A stretch of DNA of 64,000 nt from CAYPIE01 sp964410665 (GCA_964410665.1 CAYPIE010000022.1:1-64000), one strand, 5' to 3'; positions 7,978 to 17,186 are shown, counted from the first letter of the stretch. Program-made: numbers and translations. The notes: generated by a model not told the origin, from the sequence alone.

Positions 7978-9576
7978 TCACGGCATCGGCCAGGACAGCA
8001 CAGCCAGCACTGGACGATGGTCCGACGCAACCGGCTCGTCGAGCACGGCGGCCTTCTGGACCCGAAAGGCATCCACCGGACGGTACAGGATGTAATCGAT
8101 CTGCTTGCTTGGCTTGGCCGACGGGTAACTGAGCAGCTTCGGGTCGGGATTGGCCATCGTCCACTGCTGAGTTAGCTGTGCAATTGGCTCGCTATCGGGG
8201 AGGGCGTTCATGTCGCCGGCAAGGATCTTGAGCTGGTCATCGTCGGTAAACAGCTGGTTGAGCTTGTTGGCCTGACGAAGCCGGACTTCGGGCATACGGT
8301 GATGCAAATGGGTAGTGATAAAGGTAAGTTTACACCCGTCGATCTTTAGGGGCATGGCAAAGCCAATGCGAATCTCCTGGTTAGCCGCGCCTGGTAAGGC
8401 ATAGACCTTGCCCTCGCCCAGCGGGTAGCGGGACAGGATCGCCTGACCATACTCGCCTCCCTGGTAGTTAATCGCTTTACCGAAGCGGCCTTCCATACCG
8501 GTCAGACGGCTGAGCTCGGCGGTTTGGTCAACACCACCCGTCCGCTGAGTCTTCATGTCGACCTCCTGCAGAGCCACTAGGTCGGGGTCGGCGTTGCGGA
8601 TGATGCGTGCGATGCGCAATAGATCTACTTCGTCGTCGGTGCCGCGGCCGTGGTGGATGTTATAGCAAAGCACGCGGAGGGTCTGGGGTTGGTTGGGCTT
8701 GGCAGGGCGGAGTACTGCAGTGACCGGCAGGTGATCTGAGGGCGTCCGTCCATCACGAGATGTGCGATCAATCCCGGCCAGGCGCACCTCCCAGTCGCGT
8801 GAGCAGGCGATCCAGTCGATTCGCTTACCCTGGGTCCGGCTGGCATCAAAGCGGGAGAAGGTACCCTCGTGCTCACCTGGAGTCGGGTGGGCAGTCCGGA
8901 AGGTATCCTGCAGCGGGGAAGGCTGACCGTGGAGCTCGCCGAACATAGTTTGGTACGGCCGGCTCCCCTCCGCAGCGTTGAAGTCACCGGTCACTACCAG
9001 CCGACAACCCTTGCCCAACCTGTCGATCTGTTGGCGGATCACTCGGGCACTGGCAGCCCGGGCCTCCTCACCGCGGTTATCAAAGTGAGTGTTGATAAAC
9101 AACACCGGTTTACCGGCGGGATCCACCTTATCACGAAGCTTCACCCAGGTGGCCATGCGGGGAGCAGCCGCATCCCAGTCCTTTTTGCCTGGCTGCTCGG
9201 GGGTACGGCTCAGCCAGAAGTGGCCGCCATCGAGTTTGTTGAAGCGAGCCGTGCGATAGAACAGCGCGGTCATCTCCCCTTCCTCTTTACCGTCCATGCG
9301 GCCCGCGGCAAGCACACCATACCCAGACAGCTTGGCGAGTAGGTAATCACGCTGAAAGGTGAGCGTTTCTTGGGTGCCGAGAAGGTCGGGACCGAAGGTG
9401 GCGATGGTTTCGACGAGGAAGTCTTTACGCTCCTGCCAGGCCTGGTCGCCATCTTTAGCAGCGCCGTAGCGAATATTGAAGCTCATCACCCGCACGGGCA
9501 GGTTTTCAGCGGCCGAGACCAGGGTCGGCAGAGTCGTCAAGAGACCCATCACACAAAGCAATACGCAACGCACCAT
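7978..9576 (-). CDS. Secreted protein with two tandem endonuclease/exonuclease/phosphatase domains
   Basis: After a signal peptide (residues 1-22, ending VSAAEN), the 532-residue protein has two complete EEP folds. Domain 1 (about 27-293) shows VRVMSFNIRYG, LLGTQET, VTGDFNA and TPSDHLPVTAVL. Domain 2 (about 297-530) shows LRVLCYNIHHG, LVALQEVD, ILAGDMNA and VASDHRPVLAVL. Each has the metal-binding Glu, the GD(F/M)N loop and the terminal SDH, so both look catalytically competent. The superfamily includes phosphodiesterases, nucleases and inositol or lipid phosphatases; the substrate cannot be told from sequence. Most family members have one domain. The gene is divergent from the MerR regulator. 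Confidence 0.9.
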   Translation of the reverse strand: MVRCVLLCVMGLLTTLPTLVSAAENLPVRVMSFNIRYGAAKDGDQAWQERKDFLVETIATFGPDLLGTQETLTFQRDYLLAKLSGYGVLAAGRMDGKEEGEMTALFYRTARFNKLDGGHFWLSRTPEQPGKKDWDAAAPRMATWVKLRDKVDPAGKPVLFINTHFDNRGEEARAASARVIRQQIDRLGKGCRLVVTGDFNAAEGSRPYQTMFGELHGQPSPLQDTFRTAHPTPGEHEGTFSRFDASRTQGKRIDWIACSRDWEVRLAGIDRTSRDGRTPSDHLPVTAVLRPAKPNQPQTLRVLCYNIHHGRGTDDEVDLLRIARIIRNADPDLVALQEVDMKTQRTGGVDQTAELSRLTGMEGRFGKAINYQGGEYGQAILSRYPLGEGKVYALPGAANQEIRIGFAMPLKIDGCKLTFITTHLHHRMPEVRLRQANKLNQLFTDDDQLKILAGDMNALPDSEPIAQLTQQWTMANPDPKLLSYPSAKPSKQIDYILYRPVDAFRVQKAAVLDEPVASDHRPVLAVLSWPMP

Positions 9577-9876
9577 GGCAGATCCTCTGAAACAAGCCAG
9601 CTAGCCAGCGACCAACGGCTTTGTTCGCGGGAAAGCTGGACAAGCGGCAGCGGGTTGGCAATCCAACGATTCACGTACTGAACATGTCCGTTGAGATAGG
9701 AACTTCCGTGAAGCCGGCGAGAGGGGACCGATTCGTCTAGGTGTGAACGGCGCCGCAGTATCCTGATTCACTTCAACATCCTGAATCGAAAAAAGGCGCT
9801 TGACCCTCACGTTACGTGAGGCTCTAGCATATCCTCGTCAGGCCGACCAGGCTTGGCTACTGATGGGAGATTGACT
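9577..9876. other. Divergent intergenic region
   Basis: This lies between the EEP gene (minus) and the MerR-type gene (plus). No gene is evident. It must contain both promoters, and MerR-family regulators often bind such regions, but I cannot pick out a convincing dyad operator. Confidence 0.4.
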
Positions 9877-10617
9877 ATGTCGTTTACTGCCTTGAAAGTC
9901 GGCGAGCTGGCCAAACGAACCGGTTTAACCATCCGGACGCTGCACCATTATGATGCCATCGGCCTGGTCAAACCTTCGTTGCGCACCGAGTCTGGCTACC
10001 GGCTGTATACCGCAGGGGATATTACTCGCCTGCATCAGGTGATGTCGCTGCGGCAACTGGGCTTGTCTCTGGAGGACATCGGTCAATGTCTGGACCAACC
10101 AAAGTTTGCCCCGCTGGAGCTGATCGAAGCCCAGCTGGCCTACTTACGTGAGCAGATCGCCATGCAGAGTCGGCTTTGCCAACGGCTGGAGGCGATCGCA
10201 CGGCATTTTCAGTTGGCGGAGGAGGTCTCCGTCGACCAATTCCTGCAAGCGATCGAGGTAATGACCATGCTCGAGAGACATTATACGCCCGAACAGCTCC
10301 GGCAGTTTGACGAGATCCGGGCCAAGACCACCCCTGACGAGATCCGGGCCATCGAGGAGGGTTGGATGGCTCTGCTGGGCGAGATACGAGCCAGCGCCGA
10401 ACTTGACCCAGCTTCCCCAGAGGCCCAGGCCTTAGCCCAACGCTGGGAGCAGCTCCAGGAGCGGACCATGAGCCACTATCAGGCCCACCCTGAGCTTCAA
10501 CAGGCGATCGCCGACAGCTACCAGCAAGGCACCTTCGAGGGCAACATGCTGGCTCCACAGGCGAGCGACTTCGCTTTCATCGAGCGGGTCAAGGCCGCCC
10601 GCAACCCCGGGAACTAA
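9877..10617 (+). CDS. MerR-family transcriptional regulator with TipAS-like domain
   Basis: The ATG at 9877 is chosen over a TTG at 9853 because GGGAGA lies 6 nt upstream of it. The 246-residue product has an N-terminal MerR winged helix (LKVGELAKRTGLTIRTLHHY, then SGYRLYT), a coiled-coil dimerisation helix (about 75-120), and a C-terminal helical domain (about 130-246) of the TipAS/antibiotic-recognition type, with MERHYTPEQL and a run of Gln/Glu-rich helices. Such proteins activate promoters with long spacers on binding a small molecule. The gene converges on the hydrolase gene, with 7 bp between stops, so its target is more likely itself or the divergent EEP gene (inference). Confidence 0.9.
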   Translation: MSFTALKVGELAKRTGLTIRTLHHYDAIGLVKPSLRTESGYRLYTAGDITRLHQVMSLRQLGLSLEDIGQCLDQPKFAPLELIEAQLAYLREQIAMQSRLCQRLEAIARHFQLAEEVSVDQFLQAIEVMTMLERHYTPEQLRQFDEIRAKTTPDEIRAIEEGWMALLGEIRASAELDPASPEAQALAQRWEQLQERTMSHYQAHPELQQAIADSYQQGTFEGNMLAPQASDFAFIERVKAARNPGN

Positions 10618-10624
10618 GTCCTGC

Positions 10625-12130
10625 TCAAGGCGTCTTCGGTGAAAACTTGGGCGGGGTAAACTGTCGAGATGGTTCTAACCGTACCCGGGTCGGGATCTCC
10701 TTCCGGTCGCCGGTGCGAACAAACTCCTCGACCTGTTGCCACACTTTGGGCTGTTGCTGGGCCAGTGGTCCAAGGATCCCGTGGCCACCACGTTCGCCAA
10801 TGATCAGGTGGCTGTTGGGAAAGTAGGGTAGTATCTCAAGTGCGTTTTCGATCGGTGTTTGCGTATCCCAATCGCCGTGGGCGAACACCACCGGAGTGTC
10901 GCAGCGGACCGGCCGACGAAAGTCATCACCAACATCCGGACTGGGCCAGAGATCGGCGCTGGCCAGGTACGGGGCGAAGTTCCGGCGGCTCAGGTACCGG
11001 GTCGCCGGGTCGGTCTCGAGCTGGTAGCGACGTTCGGGAGTAACTCCGAGGCTGGAGTCAATCAGCGGGCCGATCAGGCGGAGCTGCCGCTGTGTCACCA
11101 GCCGTTGCATCGTGGCCTGGACAACGAACCGCTGGGTGCGGCCATGATAGAGCTCGAGGATGCGGACCGGGTCGTTCCAGGGGAAGTCGGCAGTCCCGAG
11201 CGTGGCAATCGTCTGCTTTTGCCCACTCTTCTGGTCCTTGCCCTGAAGGGGCATTGGTTCCCGTTCGAGCCGCTGAATGACCACGCGGGCGGCCTCAGCC
11301 ATGCCTCCCTCGGGCAGGTAGGGTTTGAAACCTGGGTCCTGATCAATCACCCGCCACATGCGTCGCACCGCGGCAAACACATGCGACGGCATGTCGTAGC
11401 CGTGGTCGAGCGGTTCGACACCGGAAAGTACTGCTCGGGCGACGAGCTCGGGGTGAAGCCGCATAATGGCAAAGCTCCACTGCGAACCGAAGCTGGTGCC
11501 TTCGAGAGTAATCTGGTCATAGCCCAGGGCCTTGCTCAGATCATGGACGTCGTGGGCACATTCTTTCACTGTATAACCACGTAAATCGATTTTTTTTTGC
11601 TCGTACTCGCTGATCGTGTCGCGGGCAAAGGTTTTAAAGGCTTCCTCGAAGATCGCCACCGTTCGCGGAGTCTCGGGGTCAAGAGGTGGAAAACGAAAGG
11701 TAGCATAGAGTTCATCACCACGTGTACTGAAGCCGCGTTGATCCACGAAGACGAGATCGGCAAAGCGACGATACCCCAACCGTCGGTCGAGCATGATGCT
11801 CCGTTGGACTGGGTTGGACGAGGTCAGAGCACGCACATAGGAACCCCCCGGCCCACCGGGCAGAACAAACACCGGCGGTGCTTTAGGAGGTTGAGTCGTG
11901 GCCTTGAAGCGAGCGAACCCGACACCGATCAGCCGGCTCTCGTTGACACTGCGGTTCTCAGGAACATACAACGTCCCCAGCTCATAGGTGATCCGTTCGT
12001 CGGAACCAGTGGTAAATGACCGCTCCTCAAGCTTGATCTCTCCGGGTTGCTGAGCACGCACTCCCGTGAGACAAGCACCGAACACCCACACCGTGGCAGC
12101 TACACCCATGTATCGGACAGATCCACGCAT
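10625..12130 (-). CDS. Exported alpha/beta hydrolase (prolyl aminopeptidase / TAP-like)
   Basis: The 501-residue protein starts with a signal peptide (to about residue 26, VRAQQ). It then shows the alpha/beta-hydrolase fold: oxyanion loop VFVLPGGPGG near 87, FVDQRGFSTRG, nucleophile elbow LEGTSFGSQW with Ser near 217, acid loop FAHGDWDTQTP near 428 and final His in GERGGHGI near 455. The long cap domain and the TAP-like C-terminus match the tripeptidyl/proline iminopeptidase family (S33). The likely role is cleavage of N-terminal peptides or esters in the periplasm. All three catalytic residues are present. Confidence 0.88.
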   Translation of the reverse strand: MRGSVRYMGVAATVWVFGACLTGVRAQQPGEIKLEERSFTTGSDERITYELGTLYVPENRSVNESRLIGVGFARFKATTQPPKAPPVFVLPGGPGGSYVRALTSSNPVQRSIMLDRRLGYRRFADLVFVDQRGFSTRGDELYATFRFPPLDPETPRTVAIFEEAFKTFARDTISEYEQKKIDLRGYTVKECAHDVHDLSKALGYDQITLEGTSFGSQWSFAIMRLHPELVARAVLSGVEPLDHGYDMPSHVFAAVRRMWRVIDQDPGFKPYLPEGGMAEAARVVIQRLEREPMPLQGKDQKSGQKQTIATLGTADFPWNDPVRILELYHGRTQRFVVQATMQRLVTQRQLRLIGPLIDSSLGVTPERRYQLETDPATRYLSRRNFAPYLASADLWPSPDVGDDFRRPVRCDTPVVFAHGDWDTQTPIENALEILPYFPNSHLIIGERGGHGILGPLAQQQPKVWQQVEEFVRTGDRKEIPTRVRLEPSRQFTPPKFSPKTP

Positions 12131-12314
12131 TGGACATTCCTAACGTTACCGAAAGAGGAGTCAGGTTGTGTAAACCGTTGAGACACGCTTGAACAAGGGA
12201 CTGGGCTTTATTCGGTAAAATCGCTCGAGATTTGCCTCAGCCTGCCAGATTCGCCGATTGGCTTCGAAAGCTTGCTCGCGAGGAAGTGGGCAACACCCCG
12301 CTCCCCGGATCCTG

Positions 12315-12746
12315 TCAAGCAGCCTCGGGCAGTCGTAAGCGAAGCAGTCCGAACCCGGTTTGCTCATGGATCTTCTGTTCAATCAGGACAAAACCGTACT
12401 TGGCATAGAAACTTCGTCCGATAGCATTGGCCGTGAACACCTCCACTTCGAGCGTCTCGCATCGTTTTCTCGCTTGATCCATCAGAGCACCCCCAATTCC
12501 TTTTCGTTGGTGCTTCGGATGCACAAACAACCCCCCAACTTCGTTTCCGATCAGCGCGATAAAGCCCTGCACCTGGGCATCCCCTTCATAGACCCAGGTC
12601 TCGGAAATCGGCAGATATAGATTCGGGATATTCTCGCGTTCTGCTGCCATGAAGTCCGCGGGCAAAAAGGGGTGGGCAATCGCGGATGCTGCGTCCCATA
12701 CTTCCAACATTCCTTCTAGGTCTTTGTCAACGTACTGACGAATCAT
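12315..12746 (-). CDS. GNAT-family N-acetyltransferase
   Basis: The 143-residue single-domain GNAT has the acetyl-CoA pyrophosphate-binding signature HPKHQRKGIGGALMDQA at about residues 78-94, and the C-terminal FYAKYGFV found in the YjaB/ElaA-like subgroup. It transfers an acetyl group from acetyl-CoA to an amine; the acceptor is unknown. The start MIRQYVDKDLEGMLEVWDAA is typical of the family. Confidence 0.9.
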   Translation of the reverse strand: MIRQYVDKDLEGMLEVWDAASAIAHPFLPADFMAAERENIPNLYLPISETWVYEGDAQVQGFIALIGNEVGGLFVHPKHQRKGIGGALMDQARKRCETLEVEVFTANAIGRSFYAKYGFVLIEQKIHEQTGFGLLRLRLPEAA

Positions 12747-13018
12747 CTTTACTCCTTAAGGTTCGGAGATTCCCGAAACAACGCCTCGGAGTTGATAGAG
12801 AAGGGACAACCTTGCCTACGGAGCGAAAGAATGCAAGTCTCTGGAACGAATCTGTTGACCGATCGATCGTGTCATCTTCGGATGACTGCTCGCGAAGGGA
12901 AACAGAAGTAGGCCAAAACCTGTTCCCATGCTATGATCGGTTCTCGGATTGCCAAGCATCGATTGGCCACCACAACACCATCTCCTCAACCTTCGGACGA
13001 ACCTGATCGATCATCAAT

Positions 13019-13879
13019 ATGTCCATATTTCATAGAAATCGCTTGTGCATTTGGACCCTAGTTCTTCTCGGTGCATGGCCAGCTTTCTCCGCGGGTGCGG
13101 CCGATCCGGAAATCATCCAGTTCAGCGACGCCAAAGCTGTTGGCAAACGCCGGCCGATTATCATCGCTCACCGCGGGGGAGTGGTGTCGCCGCGGTCGGC
13201 CGAATGCTCGCTGACCGCCATCCACCTGGCCGCCGAACAGGGCTATGACATGGTCGAACTGGACATTCAGAGGAGCAAAGACGGCGTGCCGGTGGTATTT
13301 CACGACCGCAACTTACAGAAGGCCTGTGGCAAGTCAGGGCAGGTCGCCGACTTCCGCGCCAACGAGCTCGAGGCGATTCCATACCGGATCGGTAACGATC
13401 GCATTGTCCGGCTGGATACCGCCCTAAAAGTCTGTCGCCATTTGGGCATCGGCGTGATGCTCGACCTTAAGGACGGTCGAGATTCGCCGGAGTTTTTGCA
13501 ACGAATCGACCATCTGCTGGTCCACCATCAATTGCACGACGCGTCGATCTCATTCTCCGGCAGTGACGCCGCCCGCAGGTACCTCAAGAATGTCCGCTTT
13601 ACAGCAACAGAAGAGGAAATGCGTCGGTTACAGGCCGGAGCCAAGCTCGATCTGCGGCACCGCTTCTGGTTCGGCTTACCGAAACATTTGCAGCCAGGGG
13701 ATGTCGACAAGTTGAAATCGGCCGGGGCTTTGATCCTGCCGGCGATTAACACCTTCCGCTATCCCAGCGACCGGCACCGCGAACTGGCCAAGCATGATAT
13801 TGAGCGACTTCGCCAGGAAGGTGTCGATGGGTTTCAGATCGACTCGGTCTATTGGTCACTCATCAAGCAGAAACCGTGA
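13019..13879 (+). CDS. Exported glycerophosphodiester phosphodiesterase-family protein
   Basis: The 286-residue protein has a signal peptide (MSIFHRNRLCIWTLVLLGAW, cleavage near AGAAD). The GDPD barrel follows: IIIAHRGGVVSPRSAECS near residue 47 with catalytic HR and Glu, VELDIQRSKDGVPVVFHDR with metal-binding Glu-Asp and catalytic His, and LDLKDG near 150. The family hydrolyses glycerophosphodiesters to glycerol-3-phosphate and an alcohol. The usual PENT box is replaced by SAECS, keeping the Glu. It ends DGFQIDSVYW, matching the final Asp-containing strand. Neighbours suggest no pathway. Confidence 0.9.
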   Translation: MSIFHRNRLCIWTLVLLGAWPAFSAGAADPEIIQFSDAKAVGKRRPIIIAHRGGVVSPRSAECSLTAIHLAAEQGYDMVELDIQRSKDGVPVVFHDRNLQKACGKSGQVADFRANELEAIPYRIGNDRIVRLDTALKVCRHLGIGVMLDLKDGRDSPEFLQRIDHLLVHHQLHDASISFSGSDAARRYLKNVRFTATEEEMRRLQAGAKLDLRHRFWFGLPKHLQPGDVDKLKSAGALILPAINTFRYPSDRHRELAKHDIERLRQEGVDGFQIDSVYWSLIKQKP

Positions 13880-14075
13880 GTCCACCACAGGAGAACTTGA
13901 CAAACGCGTCGACTTGGGGTGAGTTGGCTTTTGCTGCGGTTGCCCAGGTCCCTTTCTCGCAATGGTGTCTGGACTACCTTTTACGAACACACTCAGCCTC
14001 ACTCTCGGGACAGACTCGAGTATCGATATGTACACGAGCCGTGGCCGGGGAAATTGTCCCGGGACTACGGAGTCT

Positions 14076-15080
14076 TCATGCGCGAGAATTCCCAAGCTCT
14101 ACAGGGTCAATATTTTGCGAGGGTGCGGCTTTCCCAGCGGCTTCCATTTGCAAGCTTTTGTCTTCTAGATCATTGATACGTTCACCAATGGTTCGTTGCC
14201 AGCTGTGGAACCCAAGTCGGCGGGCGAGAATATCACTGATCAGCAAGCGTAGACCGATTTTTTTCATACGAAAGCCAAGACATTTGACCTTCGAGTCAAA
14301 GGTCAGACGCCGGCGATTCAATACACTAGCCTTAATATCTGGATAAATTGGTTCGTAGCCCCGACGCTTCATGAGCTCTCCTACTTGGAGCTCGACTTGT
14401 TGGACCTCGTTTGTGGAAGACTTCCGCTGCCATTGATTGGCGAGCTTGGGATTCGGCTTCGGATATTGGATGGCGGTTTCCGAGTAATCCAGCATCGCGG
14501 CAGCGAACTCAACGCCGATAAAGCGACAAATCCGGGTCAGCTCGGCCTCGGGGTTGGCCACCAGATCCTCATAGCGAACCTCGATGGCTTGGTCACTACG
14601 TAAGTGCCCGGCCAAAAGATCCCAGCAGTGTTCCGCTTCCTGCCAAAACCGGGCACCCATATACAGGTTCCCAGCCCATTGTTTCTCCATCACGGAGCGC
14701 GCCACATCGCGTGGGTCGCGCAGCAGATGAATATAGCGGGCCTCGGGCCAGAGATAGCGGAGGCGATGAAAGTGGAGGTGAATCGTGGCTCCAACGTGTG
14801 GTTTCCACCCTGATTGCTCCTGCTTTTGACGCAGAAAGCTGTTGACGAGTGCAAGATAATCCAAACGCGCATCGACCTGGTAGTGAAACCCACGTACCGT
14901 CTTGAGCCATTGGACGAAGCATCCGACTTCGGGGAACACTCCCGCATCGGATAACTGCTCAACCACTTGGTCGAACTCATGTTCAAAGGCGATCGCCGGA
15001 TGGTGATCCAACATCAGTCGCAACATGGTCGTACCGGATCGCGGTGCGCCGACGAGAAAGATCGGTTGGTTGACGAGCAT
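14076..15080 (-). CDS. Sulfotransferase-family protein
   Basis: I prefer the ATG at 15080 (MLVNQPIFLVGAPRSGTTML), which places the PAPS-binding P-loop GAPRSGTT at the very start, as in the family. In-frame starts at 15110 and 15155 would add 10 or 25 residues, and none has a clear ribosome-binding site. The 334-residue product shows the 3'-phosphate-binding motif LLRDPRDVARS near residue 135 and the RYEDLVANPEAEL box near 175. It should transfer sulfate from PAPS to a glycan, lipid or protein acceptor. The C-terminal 100 residues are basic and not conserved in the core fold. It fits the sulfatase-rich biology of planctomycetes. Confidence 0.88.
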   Translation of the reverse strand: MLVNQPIFLVGAPRSGTTMLRLMLDHHPAIAFEHEFDQVVEQLSDAGVFPEVGCFVQWLKTVRGFHYQVDARLDYLALVNSFLRQKQEQSGWKPHVGATIHLHFHRLRYLWPEARYIHLLRDPRDVARSVMEKQWAGNLYMGARFWQEAEHCWDLLAGHLRSDQAIEVRYEDLVANPEAELTRICRFIGVEFAAAMLDYSETAIQYPKPNPKLANQWQRKSSTNEVQQVELQVGELMKRRGYEPIYPDIKASVLNRRRLTFDSKVKCLGFRMKKIGLRLLISDILARRLGFHSWQRTIGERINDLEDKSLQMEAAGKAAPSQNIDPVELGNSRA

Positions 15081-15520
15081 GGTTCTCACACTTGATGGAT
15101 ATTCTTCCATGAAGCTATTTGCGATATTCCTCTGGTCCCATCCTCTGCGAGTCATCCGGTCCGGGACAGTCGTTGTGATGACTTCCTTAAGTATTTATAT
15201 TCGATCATATACTCTCTTCGTTGCAGGAGTCTAGGCGGTCACCTGCCGAGCGAAGTTGGCGTACGGTTGCAGGCGAGGGTGGGAGGTACCACCACGCATT
15301 CAATGGGATCATCCCCGAAAGCTTGGTGAAGCCGAGGGTGATATGCTGGTGATCGCCAAAACCTTTCTTTTATAATCAAAAAAGTCATTCCGAGGAAATA
15401 ACCTAGCGATTGTCCGTACCGTCGTCAAGTAGGCATGCCGTCAGTGCCTGGAACAGACTCCAAGGCTGCAAAGAGAGGTGGGAATGAACCAGTGTGTTCC
15501 TGGTTTCTCAGAACTCAATT
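15081..15520. other. Region without a recognisable gene
   Basis: This includes the alternative 5' ends of the sulfotransferase gene. Short plus-strand frames starting near 15435 are antisense to the four-helix-bundle pseudogene and have no family resemblance. A short AT-rich patch (15185-15215) may hold the sulfotransferase promoter, but no clean -35/-10 pair stands out. Confidence 0.4.
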
Positions 15521-15961
15521 TTATGACTTCCCTAGCCAAGCAAGCTCAGCAGGGTGGTTCGTCGGTCGTTTTCGGCTCTCTGTCCGGCACGGTCGGCATC
15601 GTCGAAACTCCTGGCCCTTGATCAAGCCGAAGACCATTTGGGAAATTGCTTCGAGGCAGCTCCTCATGTCGAGATGGACCACTTCATCGATAAGCTTGCG
15701 TCTCCGTATCAACTCGAGCAGCGGCACACATTCCAGGATGGAGCCCCGTCAGATTCCCAAGAAGTTCTTTCGATCGGAAATGGTAAAGTGGCCATTGCTT
15801 TCGGCAAGATTCGTTGTAATCGATAGGGCAGCGCGATGCAATTGGTCGGCCAAAGAGTCGTAAGGCCGGGGGAAGTGTTCTGTCTCCTGGTAAACCTGAT
15901 CGGCGAGATCGATCACCTTCACCTTCGGAGAAACTAGCAGGCGTTCGAATGCAAACGCCAC
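15521..15961 (-). pseudogene. Four-helix-bundle (S23 / 23S-rRNA IVS-type) protein broken by in-frame TGA
   Basis: The frame from GTG 15961 reads MAFAFERLLVSPKVKVIDLA, then SLADQLHRAALSITTNLAES and TISDRKNFLGI. It meets TGA at 15751-15749 and continues in the same frame with RGSILECVPLLELIRRRKLI and SQMVFGLIKG, stopping at 15521. Intact members of this family read through this point as FxxI-A-RGS-x-x-ECVPLLEL, so both halves belong together and the stop replaces one small residue. Codon 71 of 147 is the TGA. Possibilities are a nonsense mutation (pseudogene), a sequencing error, or stop readthrough. The family's function is unknown; members often lie in rRNA intervening sequences or as single genes. 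Confidence 0.82.
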
Positions 15962-16050
15962 TACGTCACTATCTCTCGAAGACAACTCGGGCCTACAGCT
16001 CGAGTACGCCAAGGACAAGCCTCTTAATCTAATCTCTCTATTTTAGATTA

Positions 16051-16067
16051 TCGCGGCAGAGCCGCGA
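16051..16067 (-). terminator. Hairpin downstream of tRNA-Pro
   Basis: A perfect 7-bp stem (TCGCGGC / GCCGCGA) with a 3-nt loop begins 4 bp beyond the tRNA 3' end. Only an AT-rich stretch follows on the minus strand rather than a T-run. Its position makes termination of the tRNA transcript the likely role. Confidence 0.5.
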
Positions 16068-16071
16068 AAAT

Positions 16072-16145
16072 CGGGGCAAGAGGATTTGAACCTCCGACCT
16101 CACGGTCCCGAACCGTGCGCTCTAGCCAAGCTGAGCTATGCCCCG
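16072..16145 (-). tRNA. tRNA-Pro (anticodon CGG)
   Basis: The 74-nt cloverleaf on the minus strand has acceptor stem CGGGGCA/TGCCCCG (7 perfect pairs), D-arm GCTC...GAGC, and anticodon stem CACGG/CCGTG around loop TTCGGGA (anticodon CGG, G37). The T-arm is GGAGG-TTCAAAT-CCTCT, with one non-Watson-Crick position. It decodes CCG proline codons, which are common in this high-GC genome. CCA is not encoded. Confidence 0.95.
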
Positions 16146-16157
16146 TGGAATGGTTGT

Positions 16158-16185
16158 ATCGTAGCCATTCTATGGGTTTTGTCAA
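16158..16185 (-). promoter_or_regulatory. Sigma-70-type promoter of tRNA-Pro
   Basis: Reading the minus strand, a perfect -35 box TTGACA (16185-16180), a 16-bp spacer and a -10 box TACGAT (16163-16158) place the start near 16151, about 5 nt before the mature tRNA 5' end. Confidence 0.65.
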
Positions 16186-16209
16186 CCGAAGCGATACTCG
16201 TGCGAGCGC

Positions 16210-17109
16210 TTAGCCCTTGGTCAGTTCCAGCCACAAGGAACGGTAATACTTGAGCATTTCTTCGCCGTCACGGACATTCGAAGGGGTCCAGCCGACTTCA
16301 CACAGCGTGTAGCGGTCATAGCCCGCTTCCCGGAGCAGCCGGAACAACCTCCGATAGGGATATCTGCCACGATGCTCATCGAACATATCTTTGAGATGAC
16401 AGGACTTGATCCACGGCTTGAGCATGGCAAACGACTTGTCGATGCCCCCGTCGAGAAGGTCCGAACGGTTGCAGTTCCAAGTCACACCCACCGCCGGGTG
16501 GTTGCACACCTCCATGATCGTCTTCATATGCGGCGGGTGAGAGGTACCCGAACCATGCACCTCGACGCAGATTTCAATCCCGGCATCGGCCGCGGCTTTG
16601 CCACAGGGAATGAGCGCCTTGCCGATCTGCTCGAGGGTCTTTTCCTGAGACACCCCTTTGGGAAAGGCGTTGGGACGGACCTTCACCCCCATCCCACCGA
16701 GGTCGGCGACCAAGTCGACAAAACGCTTACAGGTTTCAATGTTTTTGTTTACCACCGCGGCGTCGGTCTGGTGAAATTCACACGTGGAGCCCGCTCCCCA
16801 GAACACGACCCCCGCCTCGGCAAATTGCGCTTTGACTTTCTTCCGTGCGTCCGCTCCCAGTTCGGGTTCGACGCCGTGCTTATGGGTGGTGCGGCATTCC
16901 ACCGCCTTGAGTCCCACCCGTTGACAAACGCGGAGGACGGTCGGCAGGTCCCAGTTCTTGGCCACGTTGTAGGTCACCAGCCCCAGCTGAAATGGAGGCA
17001 TTTCGGGAGCCTTGCTAGTTGCGGCTTGTGCGGACGGAGCCAGGGGAACCGACAGGCCGGCGGCCAAGCCGGCCGAAGCGGTGAGAAAGTCGCGTCGAGT
17101 CGTGCTCAT
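16210..17109 (-). CDS. Exported sugar-phosphate isomerase/epimerase-like TIM barrel (first of two)
   Basis: I start at ATG 17109 (MSTTRRDFLTASAGLAAGLS), which gives a twin-arginine-like signal (TRRDF) directly at the N-terminus; the longer frame to 17190 adds unrelated residues. The 299-residue product is a xylose-isomerase-like TIM barrel: KAVECRTTHKHG, IEICVEVHGSG, VGVTWNCNRSDLLDGG and YDRYTLCEVGW carry the Glu/His/Asp residues that bind metal in this fold. The substrate is not predictable; relatives act on sugars, inositols or hydroxypyruvate. It lies 77 bp downstream of a second gene of the same fold on the same strand. Confidence 0.85.
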   Translation of the reverse strand: MSTTRRDFLTASAGLAAGLSVPLAPSAQAATSKAPEMPPFQLGLVTYNVAKNWDLPTVLRVCQRVGLKAVECRTTHKHGVEPELGADARKKVKAQFAEAGVVFWGAGSTCEFHQTDAAVVNKNIETCKRFVDLVADLGGMGVKVRPNAFPKGVSQEKTLEQIGKALIPCGKAAADAGIEICVEVHGSGTSHPPHMKTIMEVCNHPAVGVTWNCNRSDLLDGGIDKSFAMLKPWIKSCHLKDMFDEHRGRYPYRRLFRLLREAGYDRYTLCEVGWTPSNVRDGEEMLKYYRSLWLELTKG

Positions 17110-17186
17110 GATCGATTGCTCCGTGTTCGGGAGAGGGGTTTCCCCCGTATGATCGCACCCGCTGGCCAGGTTGCAAGCGTTTTCCC

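Noticed and set aside
12161..12382. 73-codon minus-strand frame after the GNAT gene
   Set aside because: It overlaps the GNAT 3' end in another frame, is Cys/Arg/Pro-rich, and has no start signal or family.
15435..15863. 142-codon plus-strand frame
   Set aside because: It is antisense to the four-helix-bundle pseudogene, whose conserved motifs define the coding strand.
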